A stretch of 55,233 nt of DNA from Alphaproteobacteria bacterium (GCA_018830285.1 JAHJSB010000009.1:1-55233), one strand, 5' to 3'. Numbered from the stretch's first letter, positions 38,002 through 47,177 are shown. Numbers and translations are program-made. Notes: generated by a model not told the origin, from the sequence alone.

Positions 38002-38685
38002 CTATACAGCAGCGACCGATGACAGCATCTCACGTGCCGCTGTTTCCGCGATCTCAAGGCACGCGTCGACTTCTGCCTCGAGATTCAGTTTACTTGGAGC
38101 GCGGCTCCATTTCTTGTGCGCCAGAATGATGCTGGAAAGCACAAGCGATACAGTCAGGTCTGGCCGGTAGTCATTCGCACGGTCGACATCATATTCAGCA
38201 GCGATGAATTCCGCATAGATATTTCTTTGCTCACGCTCGAACGCCGTCCAGGCAAAGGCGAGTTCATTGTCGCCCCGCTGGGTGTTCCAGAACATAAGAC
38301 CGGGCTGAGCAGAGGTTTTCAGCGCGTCGACCAGCGTGCGGACCTCGCGTCGGAAATACTCGAAAAAGCCGACTTCGCCCCTGGCGTTCGATGCCCGCTC
38401 GCGCAGTTCATCCGCAGCAGTCGTTACAATGCTCAACGCAAGATCACTCTTGCTATTGAAGTGCATGAACAATGTCGTGACGTGAATATCCGCCTCATCG
38501 GCGATGGACTGCATCGTCGTCGGGCCGTAACCACCTTCGCTGAACTGCTTCGCGGCTACATTGAGAATTTTTGCCCTGGTGCGTTTGCGCCGCTCCGTCC
38601 GACGCGGGTATTTTATTTCCGCAACTTGCGCATCATCCGCACCGTCAGCAGGCTCTGGTGTTTTGGACTTGGGACGTTTGACCAT
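38002..38685 (-). CDS. TetR-family transcriptional regulator
   Basis: A 227-residue regulator with the TetR N-terminal helix-turn-helix (RAKILNVAAKQFSEGGYGPT then TMQSIADEADIHVTTLFMHF). The ATG at 38685 is preceded by AAGAGAA and avoids an Arg-rich extension from 38727. The C-terminal ligand domain is intact in length. The gene next door is a truncated transporter, so its original target may be lost. Confidence 0.88.
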   Translation of the reverse strand: MVKRPKSKTPEPADGADDAQVAEIKYPRRTERRKRTRAKILNVAAKQFSEGGYGPTTMQSIADEADIHVTTLFMHFNSKSDLALSIVTTAADELRERASNARGEVGFFEYFRREVRTLVDALKTSAQPGLMFWNTQRGDNELAFAWTAFEREQRNIYAEFIAAEYDVDRANDYRPDLTVSLVLSSIILAHKKWSRAPSKLNLEAEVDACLEIAETAAREMLSSVAAV

Positions 38686-38846
38686 TGTGATTCTCTTAGC
38701 ACGACCCCATCCCGCCGCGCGCCTCATAATAAGTGGAACGATAGATTACCTAATCTTCTGATTAAAGTACTGGAGGAATATGTGTTTCAAGGGCCTCAAG
38801 CTGCTGAAATATAGGTGGATTTCATGGCAATTGCCGTATTCCGAAG

Positions 38847-39608
38847 TCAATTCTCAGCGGCCCGCTGCCGAACGTTCTCCTCGACGGCGAACCGATGATC
38901 ATCCTCCGAAACAGGGTAAAAGCTCATTATGACTAGCGCCATGCTCGTAAAGACCAGCGTCGCCAGCGCGAACCAGAATGCGAGACTGTGCACAACGGCG
39001 ATATCAACCGCCCCCGGTTTAGCGCCTTCGGGAAAGCTAACAAGCGTCAGGATAAGGCCGGACACCAGCACTCCCATGCCTGAAACCGCCTTTCCTACGA
39101 ATGTGGTCGCCGAAAGGATCATGCCCTCGGACTGACGTCCGGTCTTGAGCAGTATCTGGTCTGTCACGTCCGAAACCATCGAAGCGACCAGAATGGATGC
39201 CGTGACGACGGCCATCGCGACGACGGTCATGAAAACAAACAGAAGCGGCACGAGTACGGGACTTCCATTGTCGGGAAACAGTCCCAATAGCCGGAGAATA
39301 ACAGGTGCCACCACGCCCAGAAGCGTTACGGCGTAAAGTGCGAGCGTGGTTCGCTTCTTGCCAAACACTTTTGAAACAGGAAGCACGATCACGAACGCTA
39401 GCGCGACACCCAGCAGGCCGCTTGCCGCCAATAGGGCAATCTTGTCAGCCGTTAGTTCCCGCAAATGCGTTTGTATATAGATTGTCAAAGCCGCGTTCAC
39501 ACCGCCCCCCATCGAACCGAATATGCTGCCAACAAGGATCGGAGCATTGGTGCGATCAAATAGTGTTGTCGCCATCTCCTTGACCGTTCGCCAGAAATTC
39601 CGGCGCAC
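38847..39608 (-). pseudogene. C-terminal half of a GPH-type MFS sugar symporter
   Basis: 253 residues with about six membrane segments and the tail of MFS_2 (glycoside-pentoside-hexuronide:cation) symporters, whose normal length is about 450. The first ~200 residues are missing; immediately upstream on the other strand lies an unrelated halogenase fragment, so the break is a rearrangement junction near 39600. An internal ATG gives an open frame, but a half transporter is unlikely to work. Confidence 0.75.
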
Positions 39609-39850
39609 TGCAGGAAGCGGTTCAACCAGCGAGGAAATCCGAGCTCTTCCAGGTCGATTCCTGGCTGCAGGTGATGATGGGCCAGCGCCTCCAGCCGCAG
39701 GGGCGCCACCATCTCGGCCGCCTGATGTCGCGCGACCAGATGCAGACGGCGCTGACCGGCCTCAGCACGAATATCGCCAATGCCGTCGCCCGCCTGCCGA
39801 CGCACCAGGCCTGCCTCGACCAGTACCTCGGCGAAGCCGTCGTCTCGTAA
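39600..39850 (+). pseudogene. C-terminal fragment of a flavin-dependent tryptophan halogenase-like gene
   Basis: From 39641 the plus strand reads ELFQVDSWLQVMMGQRLQPQ, then GRHHLGRLMSRDQ and AVARLPTHQACLDQYLGE, ending at TAA 39848-39850. This is the end of tryptophan-halogenase-like proteins. Everything upstream, including the FAD and Lys active-site parts, is absent. There is no start or ribosome site. Confidence 0.72.
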
Positions 39851-39979
39851 CCCGTATCCCCGGCGCAGGCCGGGTTCTCGTGCCGCGTGTGCCTTTCTTC
39901 GATAGCCTGAGGTCACGGCGTTCGCCGGGAATTCGGGTGTGGGGCGGACCCCTGAATAATTCCTGCATTACCGCAGACC

Positions 39980-40061
39980 CCTGCGAAGGCAGTGGTCCAT
40001 GGACCGGCCTTTTCCCCGGCACCCGTGGCGCCATTCGTCCATGGATACCTGCCTTCGCAGG
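39980..40061. repeat. 24-bp imperfect inverted repeat, REP-like
   Basis: Arms CCTGCGAAGGCAG..GTCCATGGA (from 39980) and the reverse copy ending at 40061 match at about 22 of 24 positions, separated by about 33 bases. The CTGCGAAGGCAG core at 39981-39992 and CTGCCTTCGCAG at 40049-40060 are exact. Such units are common intergenic palindromes in alphaproteobacteria. It lies in the decayed region. Confidence 0.75.
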
Positions 40062-40152
40062 TAACCTCGGGGGGTAGAGATGCGCACGCGACCGCACACT
40101 CCGCAGAATGCCCGGCACGCCTGTCTGACAAGCCTGTCGGACTCAGCTTGAA

Positions 40153-40591
40153 TTATCCCCCTTCCAGCGCGGCGGAGAGCAGGCCCGGCAGGGCCGTGGC
40201 GATCAGGCCGAGTTCCGGGCGCGGGCGATAGGCCGAGGCCATGGGAAGGGCATGCGGTTTCGGGTCGCCGCGTTTGCGCTGGCGATCCAGCGACCGGGCG
40301 AGGCACCTGGCGTAGAGCTCCGGCGCTTCGAGCACCTTGTAGAGGCCGCTGATGCGGGCGAGGAAGGGCGCGGCGGGCACCGGGCCGGAGGCCCGGATGC
40401 TGCCCGGAAACAGCCCGGAGGCTTCGGGATCCACTTCCGGCTGCACCCGGCCCGACTGGGCAAAACGGCGCGGGGCCGGGAAGGTGGCGAGTTCGGTGCC
40501 GCACGATGATCTCGAGCTGTTTCAGCCGGCCCATGGCCCGCTGCCTGAGGCTGCGCGGCAAGGTCAGCGGGCGCAGCTGCTCATTTGTCAT
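40153..40591 (-). pseudogene. Frame-disrupted hypothetical protein gene
   Basis: The start reads MTNEQLRPLTLPRSLRQRAM and, in a different frame, the end reads CLARSLDRQRKRGDPKPHAL then ASAYRPRPELGLIATALP. Both ends resemble one alphaproteobacterial family of uncharacterised proteins that I recall but cannot name. The middle lacks a continuous frame, so I call it disrupted. Confidence 0.45.
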
Positions 40592-40787
40592 GTTGATCAC
40601 CGCGCACAGCGCAACCGCGCCTGTCGAGGCCGTGATGGATGAGATCGCTGTTGCCGGTTATGAGGGCAGTATAGCGCGGACGGGCTATGGGTTGGACAAG
40701 GGGGTGGGGGAGAGGGAGTGCCGGATGCCGGGTACCTCTGCGCACGGCAATCCTTCCTGGATCACCTGATGACGGACCTCGCCTGCA

Positions 40788-42227
40788 TTACACATTCTTG
40801 CTTTCAACCGAATCCATCAGCAATGCCTTCTGGCGCCAGCCGCCAAAGCGGTAATAGAGTATGGCGAGCAAAGCGGACGAGATTGTTCCCACTGGAAAGC
40901 TCCACCAGATCGACGCTTGTCCCATAAAGGGCTCGAGATAGTGGGCGAAGGGTACTCGAAAGCCCCACATGGTCACCGCAAAAACGATGGTCGGTGGCAT
41001 CATCACGCCGTTCGCCCGCACGATCGACAGCAGCCCGGCCGTGATCGCCAGAACAGACCAACTCCATAATACGATGCGATTGATATCGTGAGCTATCTCG
41101 AGGGAGGCACCGCCTTGCGGCAGGAACAACCGAAGCGGCAAGTCTCCCAAAGCCAGGACCAGAATGGCGGTCAGCGCTGTGATCGCAAAGCTGAGAAGGC
41201 AACCGCGCAAGGCAATGTGATCAACCCTGTGCCACAGGTCGGCACCAATGTTCTGGGCCGCCATCGCAGACAATGAGGCAGCCAGCGCCATGGCCGGCAT
41301 CTGGACATATCCCCATAACTGAGCGGCGCCGGCATAGGCTGCCGCCGTGGTGACGCCGTAGGCATTGACCATGGCAAGGAGTACAAAATAGGCGCCTTGC
41401 ACAATGATCGTTTCGGCGTCCATCGGCAGGCCGCGCCTGATCAGCATTCCCAGCAATGCCGGATCCGGACGCAGGAAACGCAGTTCGTCCCCATGTAGCG
41501 CGATAGGCAGGTTTCGCCGGTAGATGTGCCGCACCATCGCAACGAGCGCAAAGCCGACGCCGATCAGATTGCCGAGCGCGATTCCTGCGATGCCGAGCCG
41601 TGGGAAGATGCCGTAGCCGGTGAGAAAGAGTGGTCCCAGCAGGAGCGCCAGTCCAATCCAGACAACAGAATACCTGAATGGTGTCTTGGAATCCCCGCAT
41701 CCGCGCAACATCATCATCAGGAAGATGAAGACGAACAGGCAAGGCATGACCAGACATGTCATGCGCAGGAACACGATGGCGAAGTCGCGCGATGCCTGCG
41801 GCAGGCGAATCACATCAACGAGCCAGGGTGCAAACACGACCCCCAAAACCGCAATGAGTGTCGCCGAGATGGCTGCGAATGCAACTGACGATCCCACGAT
41901 TTTCTTGACGTGGAGCATGTTGCCCTGGCCAACCGACTGGGCGATCGCGATGCCGGATGCCGCCCCCACGCCGATGACCATTCCCATCATGATGAAGAAG
42001 AACACGTTGGTGTTGACGACGGCCACCAGCGCCCCTTCCCCCAGCACGCGACTGACCCAGATCGCCGCCCATGTTCCGGCAATCGAATGCAGGAAATTGG
42101 TCATTAGCAGGGGCATCGAGAACATCAGGAGCGCAGGCACGATCGGCCCGTCAGTCAGGCTGCGCGGCGCATTGATCCACCGCGCCAGCGCCGCGGGCGG
42201 TCCTGTATGAAACCCGCCAAGTCTCAT
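40788..42227 (-). CDS. MATE-family efflux transporter
   Basis: A 479-residue membrane protein with 12 predicted segments in two MatE halves (starting MFSMPLLMTNFLHSIAGTWA and, in the second half, GLPMDAETIIVQGAYFVL). MATE pumps export drugs or cations using Na+ or H+ gradients. It is full length, unlike its neighbours. No adjacent regulator other than the TetR gene 2 kb away. Confidence 0.9.
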   Translation of the reverse strand: MRLGGFHTGPPAALARWINAPRSLTDGPIVPALLMFSMPLLMTNFLHSIAGTWAAIWVSRVLGEGALVAVVNTNVFFFIMMGMVIGVGAASGIAIAQSVGQGNMLHVKKIVGSSVAFAAISATLIAVLGVVFAPWLVDVIRLPQASRDFAIVFLRMTCLVMPCLFVFIFLMMMLRGCGDSKTPFRYSVVWIGLALLLGPLFLTGYGIFPRLGIAGIALGNLIGVGFALVAMVRHIYRRNLPIALHGDELRFLRPDPALLGMLIRRGLPMDAETIIVQGAYFVLLAMVNAYGVTTAAAYAGAAQLWGYVQMPAMALAASLSAMAAQNIGADLWHRVDHIALRGCLLSFAITALTAILVLALGDLPLRLFLPQGGASLEIAHDINRIVLWSWSVLAITAGLLSIVRANGVMMPPTIVFAVTMWGFRVPFAHYLEPFMGQASIWWSFPVGTISSALLAILYYRFGGWRQKALLMDSVESKNV

Positions 42228-42602
42228 GTGGGCATTGTCAACGGCATCACTCCAGGCGGTCTCCTTTTGGCCTGCGGCCCGTATTTGGAGCGAACCAGCC
42301 TGTGGCAGCTACAGCGCGAAGACCAGCGAGTGGAAACGATCCGCACATGCGTACTAGCAATATCGTTTCCTTTGACAAGGCCTCGAAGCGGGCTTGTCAC
42401 TGATCCACCCGGTCAGGCCTGGTTCGTCAAGCAGGTACTCAGGCACCCCCGATCCAGCACCGGCTGGCGTTTGTGCCAGCCTGGTGCGACCCCATCTCCA
42501 TGCGACAGCCAAACACCCACCCGATGATGCCCGCCAGCGTCTGGTCCCCCCACGCCGGCGCGCTATTCTTTACCTTCGGCCAACCAACTCAACGCGGGAC
42601 AC
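42228..42602. other. Intergenic gap of 375 bp
   Basis: Lies between the divergent MATE gene and the gluconokinase remnant. I see no gene, RNA or clear repeat in it; it should contain the promoters of both. Confidence 0.4.
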
Positions 42603-43114
42603 ATGCCTGAGACTCGACGTGAACTCTCCCCCGTTGCCATCGTGATGGGCGTGTCCGGCAGCGGCAAGACCACGCTTTCCCGCGCGCCTGCCGCGCATCT
42701 CGGGTGGGCCTTCATCGAAGGTGACGACTTCCACAGCGCGACCAACACGGCAAAGATGACCGCCGGCCAGCCGCTGGACAATTCTGACCGCCGGGACTGG
42801 ATTGCGGTGCTCACCGAATTCGTCCGCATGCGCAGAGAACCCAGCGTGGTTTCCTGCTGCGCCCTCAACGCCGTTGTGCGGGGATGATCGCGGACGGCCT
42901 CGGCGTCGCCCCATCTTGCATCCTCCTCGACGGACCGGCAGCGCTGCTGCAAGAACGCCTTGTCGCGCTTCGCGGCCACTTCTTCGAGCTTGCCCTGCTC
43001 GGCAGCCAGATCGACGCCCTCGAGCCGCCAGGCGATGCCACCCGCATCGATATCGCCCCGCCAACCGAGGCGCAGCTTCGGCTCGCACTCGCGGGCCTTG
43101 CCAGCGTATCCTAG
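42603..43114 (+). pseudogene. gntK: Gluconokinase, frameshifted
   Basis: The N-terminus VAIVMGVSGSGKTTLSRAPA has the P-loop; the frame runs to VVSCCALN and stops at a TGA at 42885-42887. The remaining protein continues in another frame: RRCAGMIADGLGVAPSC, then RLVALRGHFFELALLGSQID, the gluconokinase end, to 43114. One missing base near 42870 (CTCAA-CGCCGT where Leu-Lys-Arg-Arg is expected) explains it. The TGA is therefore a frameshift product, not a selenocysteine site. Family role: gluconate to 6-phosphogluconate. Confidence 0.82.
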
Positions 43115-43330
43115 ACGAAAAGTGACAAGACCAGCGTCATCGCGAGCCCGACGAGTCCGACCAGAGTTACCGTCAAGGTCCAGCCGCGTAGTGTCTGCGC
43201 TTCTGACAATCCAAGATACCGGCTGACGAACCAGAAGCCACTGTCATTGACGTGGCTGAGCACAGTGGCCCCGGATGCAATCGCCAAGACTGACGTGATC
43301 TGATGAAAGTGGTCCGGAAAGTGTGTTAGT
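43111..43330 (-). pseudogene. Gluconate permease (GntP family), C-terminal fragment
   Basis: The last ~70 codons read VLAIASGATVLSHVNDSGFW then GWTLTVTLVGLVGLAMTLVL, the end of GntP/GntT gluconate:H+ symporters. The 5' part is replaced by an IS6 transposase remnant. It converges tail to tail with gntK, sharing three bases of stop codons, so this was once a gluconate uptake locus. Confidence 0.75.
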
Positions 43331-43378
43331 TTTCCAGCGGATTTTTGCACCAGGGCTGGACCACCAGAGCCAAGCATT

Positions 43379-43633
43379 TCAGTCGTCGAGGCGCCACTGC
43401 CATTGCCGGCTCTGGCGCATCGCTTCGGACCGGGGTTTCCAGATCTTGTGCGCGAAGCAAGTCCCGAACCGATCGACCCACAGCCGGACGCTCTCGTGGC
43501 AGACATCAATCCCACGCTCGCGCAACAGGTCTTCGACATTTGGAAGTGAGAGCGGGAACCTGACATGCATCATGACGCCATGTTGGATGATTTCAGGTCA
43601 CGCCCTGAAGTAGCCGAAGGGTGATTTGGCCAT
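43379..43633 (-). mobile_element. IS6-family transposase remnant
   Basis: From ATG 43633 the reading is MAKSPFGYFRA, a TGA, then PEIIQHGVMMHVRFPLSLPN and VEDLLRERGIDVCHESVRLW, the N-terminal domain of IS6-type transposases; it breaks off at RLDD near 43379. The DDE catalytic core is missing. It truncated the gluconate permease. Confidence 0.78.
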
Positions 43634-43879
43634 CTTGAGATGGCTAAACGCCAAGTTTGGCTGCCTCAAGGCCGGTTGATCTGACAATCTCTGTCATAGC
43701 TTGCGAGAGCTCCGAAAACATGTCGCCCAACCAGTTCATTCCAATGTCTCCTCATGCAAATCCAAGAGTAGAGATCGCCCATGGTTATCATTGCTTAAAA
43801 CTTATTATTATCGCCTGTTACATACCTTTTTACTATCATTAACGGGGCGCCACAGCCAAGGCCTGAAAATGAGCCGCAA

Positions 43880-44809
43880 CTAACGCTTCCGCCGCGCAGG
43901 CACCTTGTGAAGAATCGACCCGGCCGCCTCCCGAAGCTCCCCGGCCAGCAAACACAGGCGGCTGGCGAGAGGCGAGGTCTTGCGCCAGATCAGAGAAATT
44001 TGCCTGCTGGCACGCCCGTCATTTATGCGCCGGACGATAAGATCGGGATCCCGGCGCGCTTCCGTCAGAGCATACAGGCTGGGGAAAACGGCGATGCCGA
44101 CACCCATTTCTGCCATTTGCCGGATCGCATCAAGACTTGTACCCTCATACTCTGAGTTCACGTGCGCGCCCGAGACCTCTGCCAGCGACTGAATGATGAG
44201 ATTGAGACGATGACCATAACCCAACGTGAGCAGGGTGCGCCCTTCAAGATCCGCGAGGGACACATAACCCGTCTTTTGAGCTAATGGATCGTCCGGCGCA
44301 GCACAAACCCACAGATCTTCCTGGAACAGGAATTCGTGATCGACGTCCGCATGATCTTCAACCGTTGAAATCACCGCATCAAAATGCCCGTCATGCAAAT
44401 GACGCTCAAGATCGATTGTGCGCTCTTCGCGCACGATCAGGCGCAAATCGGGATGCTCTGAGTGAAGATGACGCGTCACTGAGGGCAAAAGATAGGCGCC
44501 AATTGTTGGCAGAACACCAAGCCGGATGCGCCCCGTCAGATCCTGCGCATCGGCACGAACCACCGACTTAAGGTCCTCGGCGTCCCTTAAAAGCAGCCGG
44601 GCGCGGCGGACAACTTCCTCACCGATCGGTGTTAAAAATGCCCGCTGGCGACCGCGCTCTATCAGCACAGCGCCGAGTTGAGCTTCCATTTCCGCAATCT
44701 GGGCCGACATGCTCGGCTGACTGACATTGGTGAGCTTGGCAGCTTCACCAAACTTACCGGTGTCGGCGATCGCAACCAGGTACTGCATCTGTCTGAGAGT
44801 TGGGCGCAC
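43880..44809 (-). CDS. LysR-family regulator, OxyR-like but without the redox cysteines
   Basis: A 309-residue LysR-type regulator: helix-turn-helix at about 20-45 (EAAKLTNVSQPSMSAQIAEM), then a substrate-like domain. Overall it matches the OxyR branch. At the OxyR Cys199 site the motif GHCL is GHRL here (Arg201), and the Cys208 position is Ala210, so disulfide sensing as in OxyR is not possible. It may sense something else. It is divergent from two tiny genes, and the gap holds AT-rich dyads. The carbonic anhydrase and bicarbonate genes follow within 3 kb. Confidence 0.9.
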   Translation of the reverse strand: MRPTLRQMQYLVAIADTGKFGEAAKLTNVSQPSMSAQIAEMEAQLGAVLIERGRQRAFLTPIGEEVVRRARLLLRDAEDLKSVVRADAQDLTGRIRLGVLPTIGAYLLPSVTRHLHSEHPDLRLIVREERTIDLERHLHDGHFDAVISTVEDHADVDHEFLFQEDLWVCAAPDDPLAQKTGYVSLADLEGRTLLTLGYGHRLNLIIQSLAEVSGAHVNSEYEGTSLDAIRQMAEMGVGIAVFPSLYALTEARRDPDLIVRRINDGRASRQISLIWRKTSPLASRLCLLAGELREAAGSILHKVPARRKR

Positions 44810-44812
44810 AAT

Positions 44813-44897
44813 ATAGTCTTTCTCTATTAACTAGACCGAATAGTGGTATTGGAACTAATATCGAACTTTGTCTATTTCAATCCTGAACCGAATAGAC
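44813..44897. promoter_or_regulatory. Dyads in the divergent promoter gap, probable LysR operators
   Basis: ATAG-N7-CTAT at 44813-44827 has the shape of an OxyR half site; CTAT is followed 12 bases later by ATAG (44840-44843). GTCTATT (44870-44876) and AATAGAC (44891-44897) are a perfect 7-bp inverted repeat with a 14-base spacer. ACCGAATAG occurs twice (44835-44843 and 44887-44895). They lie between the regulator start and the small gene at 44919. Confidence 0.6.
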
Positions 44898-44918
44898 GGT
44901 TCGAAAAAGGAGATTGAA

Positions 44919-45086
44919 ATGACAAGCAAAGCCCCTCCCTCCCGACCCACCGGGCAAGGTGGCTACACAGAGAAAATACTCATGCTCGCTGCGTCCCTCA
45001 GGAGCGACGATTGCGCCAAGCGTATGGATCGTCGTCACTGGCGCGCCCGTCGCAAACGGCGTTATGCCCAACCGCTCGGCGCATAA
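44919..45086 (+). CDS. Small Arg-rich protein of 55 residues, unknown
   Basis: MTSKAPPSRPTGQGGYTEKI continues into a basic tail (RMDRRHWRARRKRRYAQPLG). AAGGAG lies six bases upstream of the ATG, a strong ribosome site. Divergent from the OxyR-like gene and followed by a second tiny gene and a terminator. No family recognised. Confidence 0.5.
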   Translation: MTSKAPPSRPTGQGGYTEKILMLAASLRSDDCAKRMDRRHWRARRKRRYAQPLGA

Positions 45087-45096
45087 GGACGTTCCC

Positions 45097-45240
45097 ATGC
45101 TGTCTGACGCAGACTTTGTGATGCTGTTTTTGGCTCGTCCCGAAAAGGATCCACGGAGCCGGGTGAAACTCCCCCAGAGGCAGTCCAGGGCTGTCATCTC
45201 GCCCAAACCGATGGAGCCCAATCGGGTTTTGCGTCGCTAG
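45097..45240 (+). CDS. Small protein of 47 residues, unknown
   Basis: MLSDADFVMLFLARPEKDPR starts ten bases after the previous stop, with AAGGA seven bases before the ATG. It ends 24 bases before a strong terminator, so the transcript unit 44.9-45.3 kb is well bounded. No family recognised. Confidence 0.5.
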   Translation: MLSDADFVMLFLARPEKDPRSRVKLPQRQSRAVISPKPMEPNRVLRR

Positions 45241-45264
45241 GCGCAGGACGCACCACTCTCCCCT

Positions 45265-45298
45265 CCGGCAGGCCATCACGTGCCTGCCGGCATTTTTT
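45265..45298 (+). terminator. Rho-independent terminator
   Basis: CCGGCAGG (45265-45272) pairs perfectly with CCTGCCGG (45283-45290) around a ten-base loop, followed by CA and six Ts. Position directly after the two tiny genes indicates they are expressed as one short transcript. Confidence 0.88.
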
Positions 45299-45726
45299 GA
45301 GAGAGAATTTCAAAGGCTAGTGGTGACAGAGAATCGGGCAGAACGCGATTCTGTCGATCCTCCGTACGTATACAATACAGTCTTCTGAGGCATCCCACCT
45401 CGATCCGAACCGCTGGACCCATGGTCCTACCACACCCTACAAAAGCCCCATTCCGATCAACACCGCTTTCCTGTCCCCAGTCAGAATCGTTCAACTGAAC
45501 AAGCTATTCGTTGGGCACAATCGCTGAACGCGGCACCTTCAATCGAGCGCAATCAGACCAGCAACTTGCGGTTCGCGGAAACCGGCCCTGCGGCAGCGGC
45601 GGAGCAGGGCTGCGTGTCGGTATCCCCATGCGCCAAACTGGCAAACGGAGGGTTGCACCCTACCCGAGACGAAACTGAAGTTTCGATTCCCGAACAAGGC
45701 AGGCGCCCCAACTCCAGGACAATTGT
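45299..45726. other. Gap between the small-gene terminator and the carbonic anhydrase terminator hairpin
   Basis: About 430 bp without a gene I can support; open frames here lack ribosome sites and overlap the terminator. No repeat or RNA structure seen. Confidence 0.4.
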
Positions 45727-45752
45727 GCGGGCAGGTCGACTGACCTGCCCGC
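45727..45752 (-). terminator. Hairpin after the carbonic anhydrase gene
   Basis: GCGGGCAGGTC and GACCTGCCCGC form an 11-bp perfect stem with a four-base loop, 22 bases beyond the stop of the minus-strand gene. No T-run follows, so termination is probable rather than certain. Confidence 0.5.
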
Positions 45753-45773
45753 TCGTGAAAAATATCCGACGAA

Positions 45774-46682
45774 CTACTCGATCTGCGACAACAGTTCAGG
45801 TGCGGTCACAAGCGCGCGCACGCCGTGAGACTTGGTCTCATTGAATACATTGCCCTTGGATGCCCACTCATTGAGGGAACTGATGTCGATGCGGGCACAC
45901 ATGGGGCGAACACTCCAGGTCACTTGCAAAGGTGAGCAGGTCGACTGATCGTAGCTTGGACCCGTCGTGGATCCACGGAAAACAACCGGAGTTCCCGTTC
46001 CCGCTGGCAAGGTCTTCGGCTGGTGAAACCCATCAACGACCGTATTGTCATACACATAGTCATTGAAATCGATTGCCGATGCGTCGTTGACGACGAGAAA
46101 CGCCTGCGCTTCAACGCGCAAGGTTGGGTTTTCGCACGTGTCGCTCAGACACGACCCCAATCCCTCGCCTGGAGCCACATCGCACGATGAATACACCCAA
46201 TGCACTTCAATCGTGTCACCTGGCTTCACGCCTTTGAACGCTCCCTCACCGTTGGCAGGATCAACCAGTTCGGCCTCTGTGAGCTCGCCTGTTTCGTTAC
46301 ACCGGTAGCCGCCCGTTGGTCCATCGCCAGCATAAACGTTGAAGCCCGGAGCTTTGTGCTCAGCATTGGAATGCGTGTGAATATTACAGAGGTTCAGTGC
46401 CTGAGGCTCTGGCGCGATTGCAAACTTGATCGGGTTGAGACCGTAAGCGCTTGCAATATCCCGCGGCGTTTGCGGCCCTGACGCCAGACACAGGTCCGCC
46501 GCTGCAGGCGCGACGTCTTTTATAACCATTGCTGGCTCCGCCTCATTCATCTCGACCAAGACAGCCTCCGACTGAGACGCCTCGGCGTCCTTCGAGGAGG
46601 GAGTGGTGCAGCCTGCGACCGCAAGCGCGAGCAAACTCGCGGCGCCGCCCATATACGTCGAACGACATGTCAAAATTTGCAT
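45774..46682 (-). CDS. Delta-class carbonic anhydrase lipoprotein
   Basis: A 302-residue protein. The N-terminus MQILTCRSTYMGGAASLLAL leads to lipobox AVAGC (Cys25), so it is a periplasm-facing lipoprotein. LCNIHTHSNAEHKAPGFNVY (His102, His104, His109) and EVHWVYSSC fit the zinc-ligand region of delta-class carbonic anhydrases, first known from diatoms; paired cysteines suggest disulfides. It would interconvert CO2 and bicarbonate outside the inner membrane, next to a bicarbonate importer. The ATG at 46682 gives the lipoprotein signal; an upstream ATG at 46751 does not. Confidence 0.85.
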   Translation of the reverse strand: MQILTCRSTYMGGAASLLALAVAGCTTPSSKDAEASQSEAVLVEMNEAEPAMVIKDVAPAAADLCLASGPQTPRDIASAYGLNPIKFAIAPEPQALNLCNIHTHSNAEHKAPGFNVYAGDGPTGGYRCNETGELTEAELVDPANGEGAFKGVKPGDTIEVHWVYSSCDVAPGEGLGSCLSDTCENPTLRVEAQAFLVVNDASAIDFNDYVYDNTVVDGFHQPKTLPAGTGTPVVFRGSTTGPSYDQSTCSPLQVTWSVRPMCARIDISSLNEWASKGNVFNETKSHGVRALVTAPELLSQIE

Positions 46683-46861
46683 TGAAAATTCCCATGAGGA
46701 GCGGACGAGCCGCCTGTTGTTGATGTGCAATAATTGGAGCACCGGCGCCATCCTTCAAATCGTATGATCTGATCGTCCCGATACAAATTTACTATATCCA
46801 GACAGAAGTGTCCCGCTCACAAAGCTGTCTGCGTCCAACCGGCACCCGGAGCAGAAATCGC

Positions 46862-47167
46862 CTAAAACCGCTCAGGCCTCAGGACCTCAACCCGAGCTAT
46901 ATTCAGGATGCCAATATGCTGATCGAGCAGTTCGTGGAGTTTCAACAAGACATTCCGGATCGGTGATTCATCGCTAATGGAAATGATCACGACCATGTCC
47001 TGACTGGCCGACAAATCCCTGTCGCGTTGCCATCGGCTTCCTCGGCCATACCCGGAAAGTGCTGGCAGCACAGTGTAACCAGAGACGCCTGCCGTTTCGA
47101 GAATTCGGCAAGCTCGCTTCAGCGCCATGCGCTCTATGATCAATTCCAGTCGGATTTTTTCGTGCAC
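46862..47167 (-). CDS. SbtB-like PII-family regulator of bicarbonate uptake
   Basis: A 101-residue PII-superfamily protein starting at GTG 47167 with AGGA eight bases upstream. The segment GVSGYTVLPALSGYGRGSRW covers the T-loop base and nucleotide site of SbtB proteins, which bind adenine nucleotides and inhibit SbtA. Ten bases after the sbtA stop, so co-transcribed. Confidence 0.87.
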   Translation of the reverse strand: MHEKIRLELIIERMALKRACRILETAGVSGYTVLPALSGYGRGSRWQRDRDLSASQDMVVIISISDESPIRNVLLKLHELLDQHIGILNIARVEVLRPERF

Positions 47168-47177
47168 GTTGTCATCC

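Noticed and set aside
42603-43114. TGA inside gluconokinase as a selenocysteine codon
   Set aside because: The sequence after the TGA does not match gluconokinase in that frame; similarity resumes in another frame, so it is a frameshift.
43379-43633. In-frame TGA in the IS6 transposase remnant as a second selenocysteine site
   Set aside because: The position is not a Cys/Sec site in this family, no hairpin with a GU loop follows, and the gene is truncated; a nonsense mutation is enough.
45276-45494. 72-codon minus-strand frame
   Set aside because: Overlaps the terminator and has no ribosome site or recognisable sequence.
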